NCBI GenBank assembly: GCA_000349905.1
Contig: KB722783.1
Span: 1 to 51,869 of the forward strand
DNA from: Volvariella volvacea V23
Lineage: Eukaryota > Basidiomycota > Agaricomycetes > Agaricales > Pluteaceae
Length of the DNA: 51,869 nucleotides
Direction: 5' to 3'
Part shown: positions 21,151-31,328 of the stretch, in pieces
How the letters are laid out: each line of letters begins with the position of its first letter
Position numbering within the stretch: position 1 is the first letter of the stretch
Program-made: the position numbers and the translations under genes
The notes under the pieces: generated by a model
Databases searched by the model: none
The model's input: the letters and a program-made list of their open reading frames with translations, nothing else
Told to the model about the DNA's origin: nothing

Positions 21151-21793
21151 GCTCGTCTCCGCGTACACCCGGTGTTTTTGTGTGGCTGGCCGATTGGTCG
21201 GGTGGTCTGGATGTGTCGTGGTCGCTGTTGATGTGGTCTGGCAACAACCAAGCGTTTGTATCACCGATTTCCTTTCATCGTCTCTGACGGAGTTTCATTC
21301 CCTCTATTCCCTTATGACGCATCGTCATGCGCGCATTTAATCTGTAAATCTCGCCTTGTCAGTGTTCAGCACAGCTGGCTCGGTGCTTTGATCATCTGCT
21401 CTCCATGTTTTCGACATCTGCACTTCACCTTGAACAGTATATACAGCACAAACTACGATTGCCTACCTCTCTGGCTGTCCCTACCCCCCCATCCCCTGCG
21501 TCCTATCTCCTCCTTTCTGATCCGTAACGCCTGCATTAGTGCAGTCAGAGACAATCATCAAAATCATTCATGGACTGTCTACCTTCTCCCTTCTTTTCTT
21601 TGCTGGGATTTTATGTACGTTTGCTTGTATGTGTACTAGTACGTTTTATGGCTCTTGTCTTCATTTTCAGTATGGTAATTGATAGCAATCATATGACTGC
21701 GAAGTCGTCTGTTTCGTTCTCCGACCAATTATTGTCTTTAGAATTTCGACTAGCTTAGCTAGTACTTCCGCCCTCGACACATATATCCATCCT
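21151..21793. other. intergenic between DUF2415 gene and F-box copy 4
   Basis: 3' flank and promoter sequence with no supported coding frame. Pyrimidine-rich. Confidence 0.4.
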
Positions 21794-23565
21794 ATGAACC
21801 TCCCAGTGGGTGGCGTTCACATTGTCCACAAATAATCCGGACCTACGTTTAACCATATATATAGACATCATCTTTTATTGGAACGAACCACATTCCGAAT
21901 GACGAAGAGGTCAAGAAAATCAAATTGCAGATCATAAATCCTTGTATCAAGCAAGTTGAAGGGCTCGAAGATAGCATTTCATCTCTTAAAGCCCAAATCC
22001 GAGACCTCGAGCGAGAACGGGATGCTTTATCTCTCCATATCGGTCGCCATCGCGCCCACATCGCTCCCATCCGTCTTATCCCTCACGACATCTTGAGAGA
22101 AATTTTTATTCGATGTCTACCAACCAGCCCCTTTGTGCCCATGAAGACGAGCGAGGCGCCTCTCTTGCTCGGCCGGGTATGTAGCACTTGGAGAGAGGTG
22201 GCGGTAACAACTCCACAGCTGTGGGCATCGATCCATATCCCTTACGATAACGACTTTAAGCACACCTCCACCACGAAGGCCGGGTTTAAGAAAGCCTGGA
22301 AGACACGCATCGAAGGCATATCGTCTTGGCTTTTGCGCTCTGGAACGCTACCGCTTTCCATCTCAGTTTACTATTTGGATGTGTACCCACCTGGTTATGG
22401 TCCTCCCTTCCTCCCCGAACTCTTTGAGCTGCTATTTTCTTTTAAGCACAAGTGGAAGCGCATAGAGATTTCATCGCCATCAGCTTACCTCGACTCTTTG
22501 TTCTCACCGGGTATTTATTTGGATCCGAGCCACTTTGCGTCCTTGGATTCGTTCGCTGTGTGCTTCCCAGACGGCTATTGGGAAGGAGCGGTATTCCCAT
22601 CTTGCATCCTTAAAGCCCCTCAACTTCGTAGTCTCGTCGTTCGACCCATATAGAAATTATTCGGCACACCTTCGTACCACCAGCTCACTTCTTTATCCGT
22701 ATTGTTTGAATCTTTCGACAACGAAGATGTCCACCACCATCTCCCTATTATTTTTACTCAATGCCACAATCTCGTGAATTTCACCCTGGTCGCTTGGTGT
22801 TCAGTCATCCAACCGACTCTACCTCATGCTTTCCCGCCCGCCTCCTTTCCAGAGCTCCAAAAACTAGAGCTTGAGCTGGCACCCTGCTGGCTGACCCTAT
22901 TGTCGACCTCCAATATGCCAAAGTTAAAGCATCTGAAATTCGCGTCCGATTTCTCCCGCATAGAGACACACCCATTCAGGAATTTTTTTGCTGCACTACC
23001 ACTATTGGAGACCTTGTTTATGTCCTTTTCCTCGCTCCCTGATACTGACGAGCTTGTGCACGCACTACAACTTCAGACGGAGCTGAAGGACCTTACACTA
23101 GAAAACCTATCTAGGGACACGAGCTGCGGAGATACGAAGTTGATAAATGCCCTTACAATAGCATCGCCAGAACCGCTCATTCTGCCTTGTCTTGAATCTT
23201 TCACTCACAGACACTCGTACGCCCACGATTATCATTACAAGCCGTTCCTTCTGTCCCGAACCCAACTCAACACTAGCTCAAATGCTTTATCCAACCCCTT
23301 GAATGTTACGCCTCTCAAACGCGTGCACATTATTTATAAGAAATCAAAGACGGTTGACCTTCTTACGGATCATGAACTCTCGATTGCGTGTGCTGCTTCT
23401 GGCACCAATTTGGTAGTAGAATACCCCCAACCTTATGAGAAACCGTTCGGGGCGGATTTAGGTCTTCCGGACCCCATGAAAAGTGGTACGCTTTGGGACA
23501 CAAGAGGGGTCATCGAGGACTTTTTTGGAATAGATGAGGAGACTGATGTTGAAGATGATGAGTAA
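21794..23565 (+). pseudogene. F-box paralog with one in-frame TAG (copy 4)
   Basis: A 12-nt first exon (21794-21805, MNLP) is followed by an intron 21806-21864 (59 nt) and one exon 21865-23565. The frame encodes TSSFIGTNHIPNDEEVKKIK, a coiled coil (SISSLKAQIRDLERERDAL), an F-box core (APIRLIPHDILREIFIRCLP) and LGRVCSTWREVAVTTPQLWA. A single TAG stops it at 22651-22653 (residue 267). The same frame then continues unbroken (KLFGTPSYHQLTSLSVLFES) through the rest of the leucine-rich region to a normal stop. Apart from that codon the gene would encode about 570 residues. As it stands it yields a 266-residue F-box protein lacking most of the leucine-rich part. A recent nonsense mutation or an assembly error are the simplest readings. 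Confidence 0.85.
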
Positions 23566-24242
23566 TGCTGGTGGCGACCGTAATATCGGTACCTATTGTA
23601 AACTATGGATTTCATATGTGGACATGTAAGAACCTTAAATTCAGCACTCGCAGAGGTGTCAAACGAAAGGAAATAGGTTATGGCCCAATTCCTTTGAGCG
23701 CGAGAAACCTCTTTGATGAAGCTCTCAATAGACGAAGGTTGGTTTCATGTTCACCTTGCTATACAGCTTCAGCCTTGTTAATCTCAATTTTGTGAGCTTC
23801 AGGGAGTTATTGGTTCTCAAGGGTACCTAAAGAGGAAAACACATCAAATCGTGGACAACGCGGCACAATTTTATTCTTATTGAGATAGTAGGCGCAGTCG
23901 GATGGAGAACAGCTATCTGCGTGAAAGGCTCGTTAGAACTGTCACCAGCCTTGTTATCCGTCCTCTTAAATGCTCAACACTCAGGGTGGTCGCTTTCGTC
24001 GATTTCCGTGGCCCCGATCTAGACGGATGGACGCTGGAAGTGCAGAGGCACAGATACTCAGTGGAGCCCAGGTTGGTAGAGCTTGTGCAGCTTGAGGTGT
24101 CTCCCGCCCTTTGGGCATATGATGGCCGCATCGAATAGCTCGGAGTTTACCTTGGGTTTACGTGATCCTCGTATGGGCGCTGTCTTGCTCATGTTTGGTT
24201 ACCTGCTACAGTCTCCAGTTCCAGGCTAGCAACTGCTATTCT
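23566..24242. other. intergenic between F-box copies 4 and 5
   Basis: Short frames only; nothing recognised. Confidence 0.4.
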
Positions 24243-26081
24243 ATGGCACTCCCGGTGTGTGATATTGAAAAAGTATTCAAGCTTGTAGTTTCTTCTTACT
24301 TATACTTAATCCAGACATCGACTTTGATTGAAACCAACCGCATCCCAAATGATGAGGAGATCAAGCAGATCCAAGTGCAAGTTATAGAGCCATGCGTCAT
24401 ACGACTCAAAGAACTCGAGGCTGATATTGCATCCTTAAAAGCTCAACTCCATGACCTCGAACGTGAACGCAATGTCTTGTCATATCATATTGACCACCAT
24501 TGCGCCCTCATCGCTCCCATCCGTCGTCTTCCCCATGACATTCTTAGAGAGATCTTCATTCAATGCTTACCAACCGACGATTTCGCGCTCATGAAAACCA
24601 GTGAAGCGCCCCTGTTACTCGGTCGGGTGTGCAGTGCCTGGCGACAAGTTGCATTGGTGACACCACGGTTGTGGCAATCAATGCACATACCTTATACCAA
24701 TGCATTCGAGCAAACCTCATCTGCAATTGCTGCATTCAAGACAGCTTGGAGGTCCCGCTTGGACGGAATATCTTTGTGGCTCTCTCGTTCTGGAACGCTG
24801 CCTCTTTCCATTTCATGTCACTTTTCTGATGCACGCATGAATACCACTTCCTTCGAGCAATGGGTGCAAAACCCTCCTCTCGTTGCAAATCTTCTTGGCT
24901 TGTTGCTCTCCGTCAAGGACAGATGGAGGCATGTTCATATATCGAAACGAGCGAAAAATATCGATCTTTCGCCAATACTCGGTGTAGAACCGAACAGCGT
25001 CCCCTTGTTAGAGTCACTCTCCTTGCAAGCACATGACGAATGGATAGGATTAGGATTCCCTTCAAACATCCTCAAAAGCCCTCAACTTCGAAATCTCCTC
25101 GTTCAGCCTCTCAACAATAATTTGGACACACCAGCATGCCGTCAACTTACTTCTCTATCCATCTCATTTGCTACCTATCCTGGCCATGATATCCGTCGCC
25201 ATCTCCCCGTCATCTTCACGCGATTCCAATACCTCGTTGAGTTTTCCCTGATCATCGTAGAACGAAGTCAAGACTACCAATCTATTTCGTCAATGATCCC
25301 ACCTACCACCTTCCCTTGCCTTCAAAGGTTGACTCTTCAATTCGGAATGAATGGATTCTATCTTCTTCATTCTTTTCGCGCTCCTGAATTAAAGCACCTC
25401 AAGCTCACCCTTACTTCTTATGGAAACGATGAAAGGATCTTCAAGGACTTCTTCTCTAGATTTCCACCACTTGAAACACTTTTCTTGGCCTTTTCCTAGC
25501 TGCCATCTACCGGGTATGTCGTTGAAGTAATGCGATCTCAAACGGCGCTCACAGACCTCACGCTCGAAAACATGCGTACCACCCAAAGCGATCAGAACAC
25601 TATACCCTTAATTGCCAGTCTCAAGGCTGTAGACTCCCCAACAGAACTACCCATCCTTCCTCGTCTCGAATCTTTCACCCACATCAATTCCATCGTTCTG
25701 GATCATCATTACAAGCCGTTCCTCCTCTCCCGGATGAATGCATGCGATAAATCAAGCTCTTTCTCCAGCAACTTTGAGGTTACACGTCTCAAGCGTGTAC
25801 GTATAATCTTCAAGAGGTCAAAGGGGATCGGCCTACTCAATGATCCAGAGCTCACGGAGGCGCGCATCGCTTCTGGTCTTGATCTGACTGTCCATTACCC
25901 AGACGCCAGAAATCCACAATTTAATTCAAGTCTAGGCATCTCAACGAGTACGGATGAAGTATGTGGTAGCGATACGGCTGCTGATGGCGATGATCTTGAG
26001 CATTGGGCAAGCATCTATGAGGATAGTGGTTCCGAGAGCGATGACGGTTCCGATGTTGAGTCTTCCCCAATCGCGTCATGA
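24243..26081 (+). pseudogene. F-box paralog with one in-frame TAG (copy 5)
   Basis: A 12-nt first exon (24243-24254, MALP), an intron 24255-24314 (60 nt, GTGTGTGATATT start) and one exon 24315-26081. It encodes TSTLIETNRIPNDEEIKQIQ, a coiled coil (LEADIASLKAQLHDLERERN), an F-box core (APIRRLPHDILREIFIQCLP) and LGRVCSAWRQVALVTPRLWQ. The frame is stopped by TAG at 25497-25499 (residue 399) within a segment that reads FSSLP in copy 4, where the codon is TCG; a single C-to-A change explains it. The frame then continues unbroken (LPSTGYVVEVMRSQTALTDL) to an acidic C-terminus at 26081. The read-through length would be about 592 residues. The truncated 398-residue product would keep the F-box and most of the leucine-rich part, so residual function is possible. 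Confidence 0.85.
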
Positions 26082-26313
26082 TTTCGCTGGTATAAATACT
26101 GAGGCCACAACGTAGGTCATCAGGATTAGAGCATAGTTTTTACCTTCATAGTGTAAATTAATCTCCTGATCTTTATGTATTTTTCCAATTTCTATGAAGC
26201 CCGAATTGGAATAATTCTAAATTTGGCATCGGTTTGGGCGCTATTTCAAACCTGCTGTCTACTTCCCTAACCATAACGGTACTATCGTTCTAAGTCATTT
26301 TGCGTGTTATATC

Positions 26314-28101
26314 ATGGACTTTCCTGTATGTGACATTAGGAAACCATGAATTTTACCTTCTTAACTGGCTTCGTGACAGACATCATCGTACATTGAAATG
26401 AATCACATCCCAAACGATGAAGAGATCAGGTTCATCAAGTTGCATGTCATCAACCCTTGCGTCAAGCAACTTGAAGAGCTCGACACCGATATTGCATCCT
26501 TGAAAGCCCAACTCCAAGCCCTTGAGCAGAAACGTGATGCCTTATTGGACCATATTGATCGCCACCGCGCTTTCATCTCATCGATACGCCGTCTCCCCCA
26601 CGATATCCTAAAAGAAATCTTCATCCAATGTCTACCAACTGAACATTTTGCGCTCATGAAGACAGGTGAAGCACCTCTTCATCTTGGCAGGATATGTAGC
26701 TCTTGGAGACAAGTCTCGCTGACGACCCCACAACTGTGGTCATCGATCCACATTCCCTACACCGAAAAATTCAGACGTACATCTTCCACGAAGGCGAAGT
26801 TCAAAAGGGATTGTAAGAGCAGATTGAAGGGGATATCTGCATGGCTCTCGCGCACAGGAGTGTTACCTCTTTCCATTTCGTGTTATGTCTTGATCACCAA
26901 GAATCTCCGAGTCCGCGAAAATCCTCCCTTTATTTCCGATCTCTTCAACTTATTACTCACTGTCAGGAACAGATGGAAACATGTACAACTGTCAGGTCCC
27001 AATGAGTATGTCAACTTTACGCCACTGATGAACGTCGATTCAAGCACCGTTCCTTTGTTGGAGTCGTTGACCCTATATTCATCTAGATGGCAGGATGTGT
27101 TATCCGTTGACATTTGCAACGCCCCTCGTCTCCTCCATCTCCGTGCCCACCCTCTTCCCGATAGTTTCAATATGCGCTCATGCCACAGACTCACCTACCT
27201 ATCTGTTTCTTTCGACACATGCATGATAAACGACATCAATCATAGTTTGTCTATCATCTCCACACAGTGCCATAGCCTCATCGAGTTTACCCTTATCCTG
27301 GCGTCACACTTTCTATTTGGATATGACCAACCTGTCATCCCATCTCTCTCCTTCCCTCATCTCCAAAGGCTTACACTCCAGCTGAGCCCGAGTGGATTTC
27401 AGCTTTTCTCCGCCTTTCATGCTCCTAGATTGGAGCATCTCAAGCTTATCCTTACATACGGAAGTGAAGTGGCTGAACAACCTATCAAGTGCTTCTTTGC
27501 AGCATTGACGCACTTGGAGACATTAACTCTTGTGTTTTCATCGCCCCCTGCTGCAATACTTGTTGAGGGATTGCGATCTTTAACGGCACTTACAGAGCTC
27601 ACACTAGAAAACGAGGATACACCACTAAACGGCCCAATTATAGCCCTTGACGACATTCGGGAGTTAATCACCGGCCTTGTCGCTATAGGTTCACCAACGA
27701 AGCCACCCATCCTGCCTTGCCTTGAATCATTCACTCATTTTAACTCTATCCTTCACGACCACCACTACAAACCATTGTTGCTCTCCCGGACTCGCGCGAA
27801 GGACAATTCAACTTCTTCCATCAATACAACAGGCGTCACCCCTCTCAAACGTGCTCATCTGACTTTCGAAAGATGCAAAATGATCGACTTGCTCAACGAC
27901 CCCGAGCTCTCAGCTGCACGCATTGCTTCTGGTCTTGACTTGACAGTAAAATATCCAATGATCCATGACCCGCAATTCAACGCGGGTCTAGGTCTTGCGG
28001 TGAAGGAGGATAACACTCACAGTGCCACAACGAGAGTTGATGTCGATGACCCGGGACGCTGGGCGATATCTGGGGAGATGACGGACGCGGAGAGTGACTA
28101 A
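26314..28101 (+). CDS. F-box-like protein with coiled coil and leucine-rich region (copy 6)
   Basis: A 12-nt first exon (26314-26325, MDFP), an intron 26326-26379 (54 nt, GTATGTGACATTAGG start, containing a stop so splicing is required) and one exon 26380-28101 give 577 residues. The N-terminus reads TSSYIEMNHIPNDEEIRFIK. A coiled coil follows at about residues 32-63 (LDTDIASLKAQLQALEQKRD). The F-box is at about 69-128 (SSIRRLPHDILKEIFIQCLP, LGRICSSWRQVSLTTPQLWS). The leucine-rich region ends with HDHHYKPLLLSRTRAKDN and an acidic tail. The frame is intact. With copies 4 and 5 it forms a head-to-tail triplet that shares exon structure and the IPNDEE block, evidence of recent tandem duplication. 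Confidence 0.9.
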
Positions 28102-28373
28102 CGCGTTAATGCTGTGTCTGGTTTATAATGTGACGGACTTGGCATGAATATCTCAATAGTTCTCAGAGCACATGCTATATCATGTCATGAACCCGTAATC
28201 CTACTGGGCCAAAGCAACATAGTTGACTGTAGCGGCTTGAAATCAAAAAAAAGCATCCACTGCTGTATGCTATCGTGCGATTGTAGGATGAGTTAATGAC
28301 GCCCTTTTGAATCAAAGCACTGCCAGGTAATTTATTCGGATCGAGGTTATCAAATCCCCATCCTTACATGCAT

Positions 28374-28480
28374 GGCAAGATGGCCGAGCGGTTAAGGCGT
28401 GTGACTCAAGCGTAGCTTGCCTGCGATCGCGGGTTTCTCATCACCGAATGGTGGCGTGGGTTCAAGTCCCACTCTTGTCA
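28374..28480 (+). tRNA. tRNA-Leu (anticodon CAA), intron-containing
   Basis: 107 nt. The acceptor stem is GGCAAGA / TCTTGTC with discriminator A at 28480. The D arm is GCCGAGCGGTTAAGGC. The anticodon loop CTCAAG is followed by an intron of about 26 nt whose GCTTG pairs with the CAAGC of the anticodon region, as in other fungal Leu-CAA genes. A long variable arm (CACC GAAT GGTG) marks a type II tRNA, and the T arm is GTGGG-TTCAAGT-CCCAC. The B box GGTTCAAGTCC is intact. The bottom anticodon-stem pair (27-43) appears mismatched. CCA is not encoded, as expected in a eukaryote. Confidence 0.93.
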
Positions 28481-28482
28481 GA

Positions 28483-28488
28483 TTTTTT
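28483..28488 (+). terminator. RNA polymerase III T-run terminator of tRNA-Leu
   Basis: Six T residues begin 3 nt after the discriminator base, the normal pol III stop. Confidence 0.8.
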
Positions 28489-29105
28489 GACTTTTGATCG
28501 TCAGTAGGTCAAACAATTATAGACGAAGGATGCACTCTTCCGGCAGTGTGCAGTGCTGAAGGTTGTGAATGTGAATGCGATTATAAGCTACACCGCCGCC
28601 TATAACGAATATACCGACACATATACCTATGCAGTCTTCACCTCTACATTGCTGGCGCGAGTGACAGACGCCACTCCACACTGAGCCAAGCAAGTAAACG
28701 TATATACTCCACAACTACCCGGGGTTAATTTACTCAGGCATAAATTATGAGCTGGAGCTGAGAAGAAGAGTGATTGCCTTCTGTTCTCCATATAGTACAA
28801 TTACGCTCATTCTGGTGCTACATCAGTGGCAGGGTATCATAAAGGAAATGATTTGCCTTGTAGATGGCGTAAAAGAGACACGTCCATATGGCATATGTTC
28901 AATTAGCCAAGCAGGTCATTTGTCAATTTCGACAGCTAGAGCAGAAGATAATTACTGATGTTCTTGAGAATAGACGCATGGCGTGTTTGATGTCACCAGT
29001 AGAAAGCGTATAAATACTTGCTGCTGCCCATGGAGTGTTACAGCTCATCCCCTTCACCGACCTTACCCTCATAGGTCCCAGCCCATCTGCTTAACGTAAC
29101 CCACA
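28489..29105. promoter_or_regulatory. upstream region of the DUF4430 gene with TATA box
   Basis: TATAAATA at 29009-29016 lies 90 nt before the ATG at 29106. The rest shows no recognised feature. Confidence 0.5.
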
Positions 29106-29682
29106 ATGATCTCCGCTGCGCTCAAAACTCTCTTCGCTCTATGGCTTACACTGGCATCCGTCACTATTTCATCCCTTGCAACGGATCCAACAACGCCATC
29201 CACCGTGGCGGTCGTAAACCTCCTTATTGATGGTCCAACCACTGGCACAAGACCATTATTCAGTGGCCTCGTTCGGACCACTGGACATCCCATCAGGACG
29301 GCTAAAGGGGGCCTACATCAATGCGATGGAACAAATGGCGGTGCAAATCGTACGCCAGGTCCAACACCTAACAGTGCTCTGGACGATGCCGCTAGGTTGA
29401 ATGGGTTCACTTACGATGGGTATGTGGCCTTTCAAAAGGATACAGCCGTACACCTGCTCACCGAGACATTCGTTGATTTTGTATTTATTTTGCTTCCTCA
29501 GGGCGTTCTTCCCCGAATTCGATGACTTCTTGATTGACAGAATCGGTCGTGTTAGCAATACCAACACGACATTCTGGCAGATCTTCCTGAATGGGAGACC
29601 AATTCAAGTTGGAGGTTGTCAACAGCAAGTGAAAGATCGTGATCAAATTCACTATGCTTTCCTGCCATTTGAGGAGCATTAG
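29106..29682 (+). CDS. small secreted DUF4430 domain protein
   Basis: Two exons (29106-29419 and 29502-29682) encode 164 residues. The N-terminus has a clear signal peptide (hydrophobic AALKTLFALWLTLASVTISS). Family landmarks are the TKxGGxHxCDGTNxxANxTPGP block (here KGGLHQCDGTNGGANRTPGP), SALDDAARLNGFTYDG before the intron, and then FFPEFDDFLIDRIGRV, FWQIFLNGRPIQVGGCQQQV and DRDQIHYAF. DUF4430 resembles the C-terminal domain of transcobalamin-type proteins; the fungal members are secreted and of unknown function. Only two cysteines remain after the signal peptide. As I recall the family, a third follows TPGPT, where this protein has Pro. It ends soon after the HYAF strand, slightly short of what I expect. 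It lies between two inverted tRNA-Leu genes. Confidence 0.85.
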
Positions 29683-29858
29683 GGTTGAATTGAGATGGAG
29701 AGGCTGCCGTCGTCGTCGCATTTATAGTTGTATATTCCTAGTTGGGTTATGTATGATTACTTGAGTAAGCGCGTCACCAAGAGCACGAAAGTAGGATCAT
29801 CTCTCATTAACCGTCCGTTATTAACCGTCCGTTCGAGCTCGCGACGAAAATGTGTACG

Positions 29859-29863
29859 AAAAA
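29859..29863 (-). terminator. T-run after the minus-strand tRNA-Leu
   Basis: Five T residues on the minus strand, 3 nt after the discriminator of the tRNA at 29867-29973. Confidence 0.7.
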
Positions 29864-29866
29864 GTC

Positions 29867-29973
29867 TGACAAGAGTGGGACTTGAATCCACGCCACCATT
29901 CGGTGATGAGAAACCCGCGATCGCAGGCAAGCTACGCTTGAGTCACACGCCTTAACCGCTCGGCCATCTTGCC
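29867..29973 (-). tRNA. tRNA-Leu (CAA) copy with B-box change
   Basis: The 107-nt sequence is identical to the plus-strand copy at 28374-28480, including the intron, except for one base. The T stem reads GTGGA instead of GTGGG; the A is at 29887 on the minus strand, matching 28460 in copy 1. This breaks the G53-C61 pair and changes the B box from GGTTCAAGTCC to GATTCAAGTCC. Because G53-C61 and this B-box position are nearly invariant, the copy may be poorly transcribed or non-functional. Flanking sequence does not match copy 1 beyond a few bases and the T-run. Confidence 0.8.
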
Positions 29974-30289
29974 ATCGTCTTTTGCTCCTCTGGCGTGAAT
30001 GAACAGTTAAGGCGAAGATAGGAGAAAGCATTCACTTGCCGTTCGCGTGTCGACAGCCGCACAACACAAGGATCAACGATCATCGGGACTTCATATCTCA
30101 TCTTCGGTATACAAGAATGCTTAAAGTGCGGTAGAGACCAGGTGCTACCGATGCCATAATGATACAGAAGATGCAGAGATGAATTATTGGTACCCTTCAC
30201 ATAATCGTTGTTCTGTCATAGCATGCCCACATGGAATATTGTGAAAGGTGAAGAATCATAGGAAATGCGCATACACGTCATGCCTAAAT
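29974..30289. other. intergenic, nothing recognised
   Basis: Sequence between the tRNA and the eS10 stop codon; presumably includes the eS10 3' UTR. Confidence 0.4.
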
Positions 30290-30844
30290 CTACTCCCGAG
30301 GACCACCCCGACCAACACCACCGAATGAGGGCCTGAATTCAGAAGGAGCGCCTTCTTTCTTTCTGTAGTCGTCACGATCTCCGCGAGGTGCACGGTAAGC
30401 GCCACCCTCACCACCTCCAGGGCGAACAGTAGCTGGGCGAGGTGGACGAGGTGCTCTTTTGTGGGTAGCGGGAACAATCTCCGCAGGAAGGTGAAGCCTG
30501 AATATAGAGCTGAGGTGACGATTGGGGAGCAAGAATCGAAAGGACGTACCATTCCCGGAGATAGTCAACTCCCTCAGGTGTGAGGACGTAGTAATACCAC
30601 TGCCAGGAGAAACGGGTTTTCACGTATCCCTTCGAGGTCAAGCTCTGGAGGGCCTTGATAACTTCAAGGTTGGGGACGTCAAGTTCTTCGTGTTTCGGCG
30701 CATTGAAATCCTTCTTAGCTACAAGAACACCCTCTGAAATAAATCCCGTCAGACTTCGAGCGAGTCCCAGCCCAGCGCCGTATCGAACGCACCCTTGAAG
30801 AGGTTCTCGTAGATAACGCGCCTGTTTTGTTTGGAGATGATCAT
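30290..30844 (-). CDS. RPS10: 40S ribosomal protein eS10
   Basis: Three exons (30844-30793, 30733-30550, 30497-30290) encode 147 residues. The family sequence is evident: [97 protein letters not shown] Gly/Arg-rich tail ([20 protein letters not shown]) follows. eS10 is a winged-helix protein of the small-subunit beak near the mRNA entry site. Length and tail are like those of other filamentous fungi and animals, and longer than yeast Rps10. The first coding exon is 52 nt, ending right after the conserved NLFK, a common intron position in ribosomal protein genes. Confidence 0.97.
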
Positions 30845-31328
30845 GCTGGGCTACGGGAGTTTCTTGGAGGGGAAGCTGCGCATTGGAGTTCTAAGTCTCG
30901 TAGAGGATGGTAAACTCGGTGTGCAACATACTGCGATGACGATTTCGCACTTGAACCGGCTGAAAATTGATATATCAGTCCCAGCCTCATCCACAAGTCA
31001 CTAACGCAATCCAGCCAATTCCACCGTCCAATTTGGATCAAAATCCAGTCATGCATAGTGAGCAGGTACAAGAATGAATTTCTCAACTCACATTCGCGGA
31101 TTTTGAGGGCTAGCCTGACGGATGTCTTGACGTTGACGAGGGTCTGTCCACCACCATCAAGCAACGGTGTGGCTGGTCTATTTGCATTTGTTTGGCGCCG
31201 CTGACTTCGCCAAACACAAGTCGAGGGCCAAACACGCCTGCTCGTGGGCCCTCAGCATAAGAACTCGACGTTCAAATCGAACCGCACAACAAATTCTACT
31301 CTATTCACCCTGTTTAATACATTTCAGC
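30845..31328. other. intergenic, nothing recognised
   Basis: Upstream region of the eS10 gene and 3' flank of the next minus-strand gene. No TATA box or coding frame recognised. Confidence 0.4.

Noticed and set aside
22646..22660. ATATAG at the TAG of F-box copy 4 as an intron acceptor
   Set aside because: No suitable donor upstream would keep frame without removing conserved leucine-rich sequence, and the alignment to paralogs is gapless across the stop.
28374..28480. Assignment of the type II tRNA as tRNA-Ser
   Set aside because: The anticodon loop reads CTCAAG with an intron pairing to CAAG, as in tRNA-Leu(CAA); no serine anticodon fits the loop position.
28374..29973. The inverted 107-nt copies as terminal inverted repeats of a transposon carrying the DUF4430 gene
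   Set aside because: The repeats are exactly tRNA genes with pol III terminators, similarity stops at their ends, and no target-site duplication or transposase was seen.
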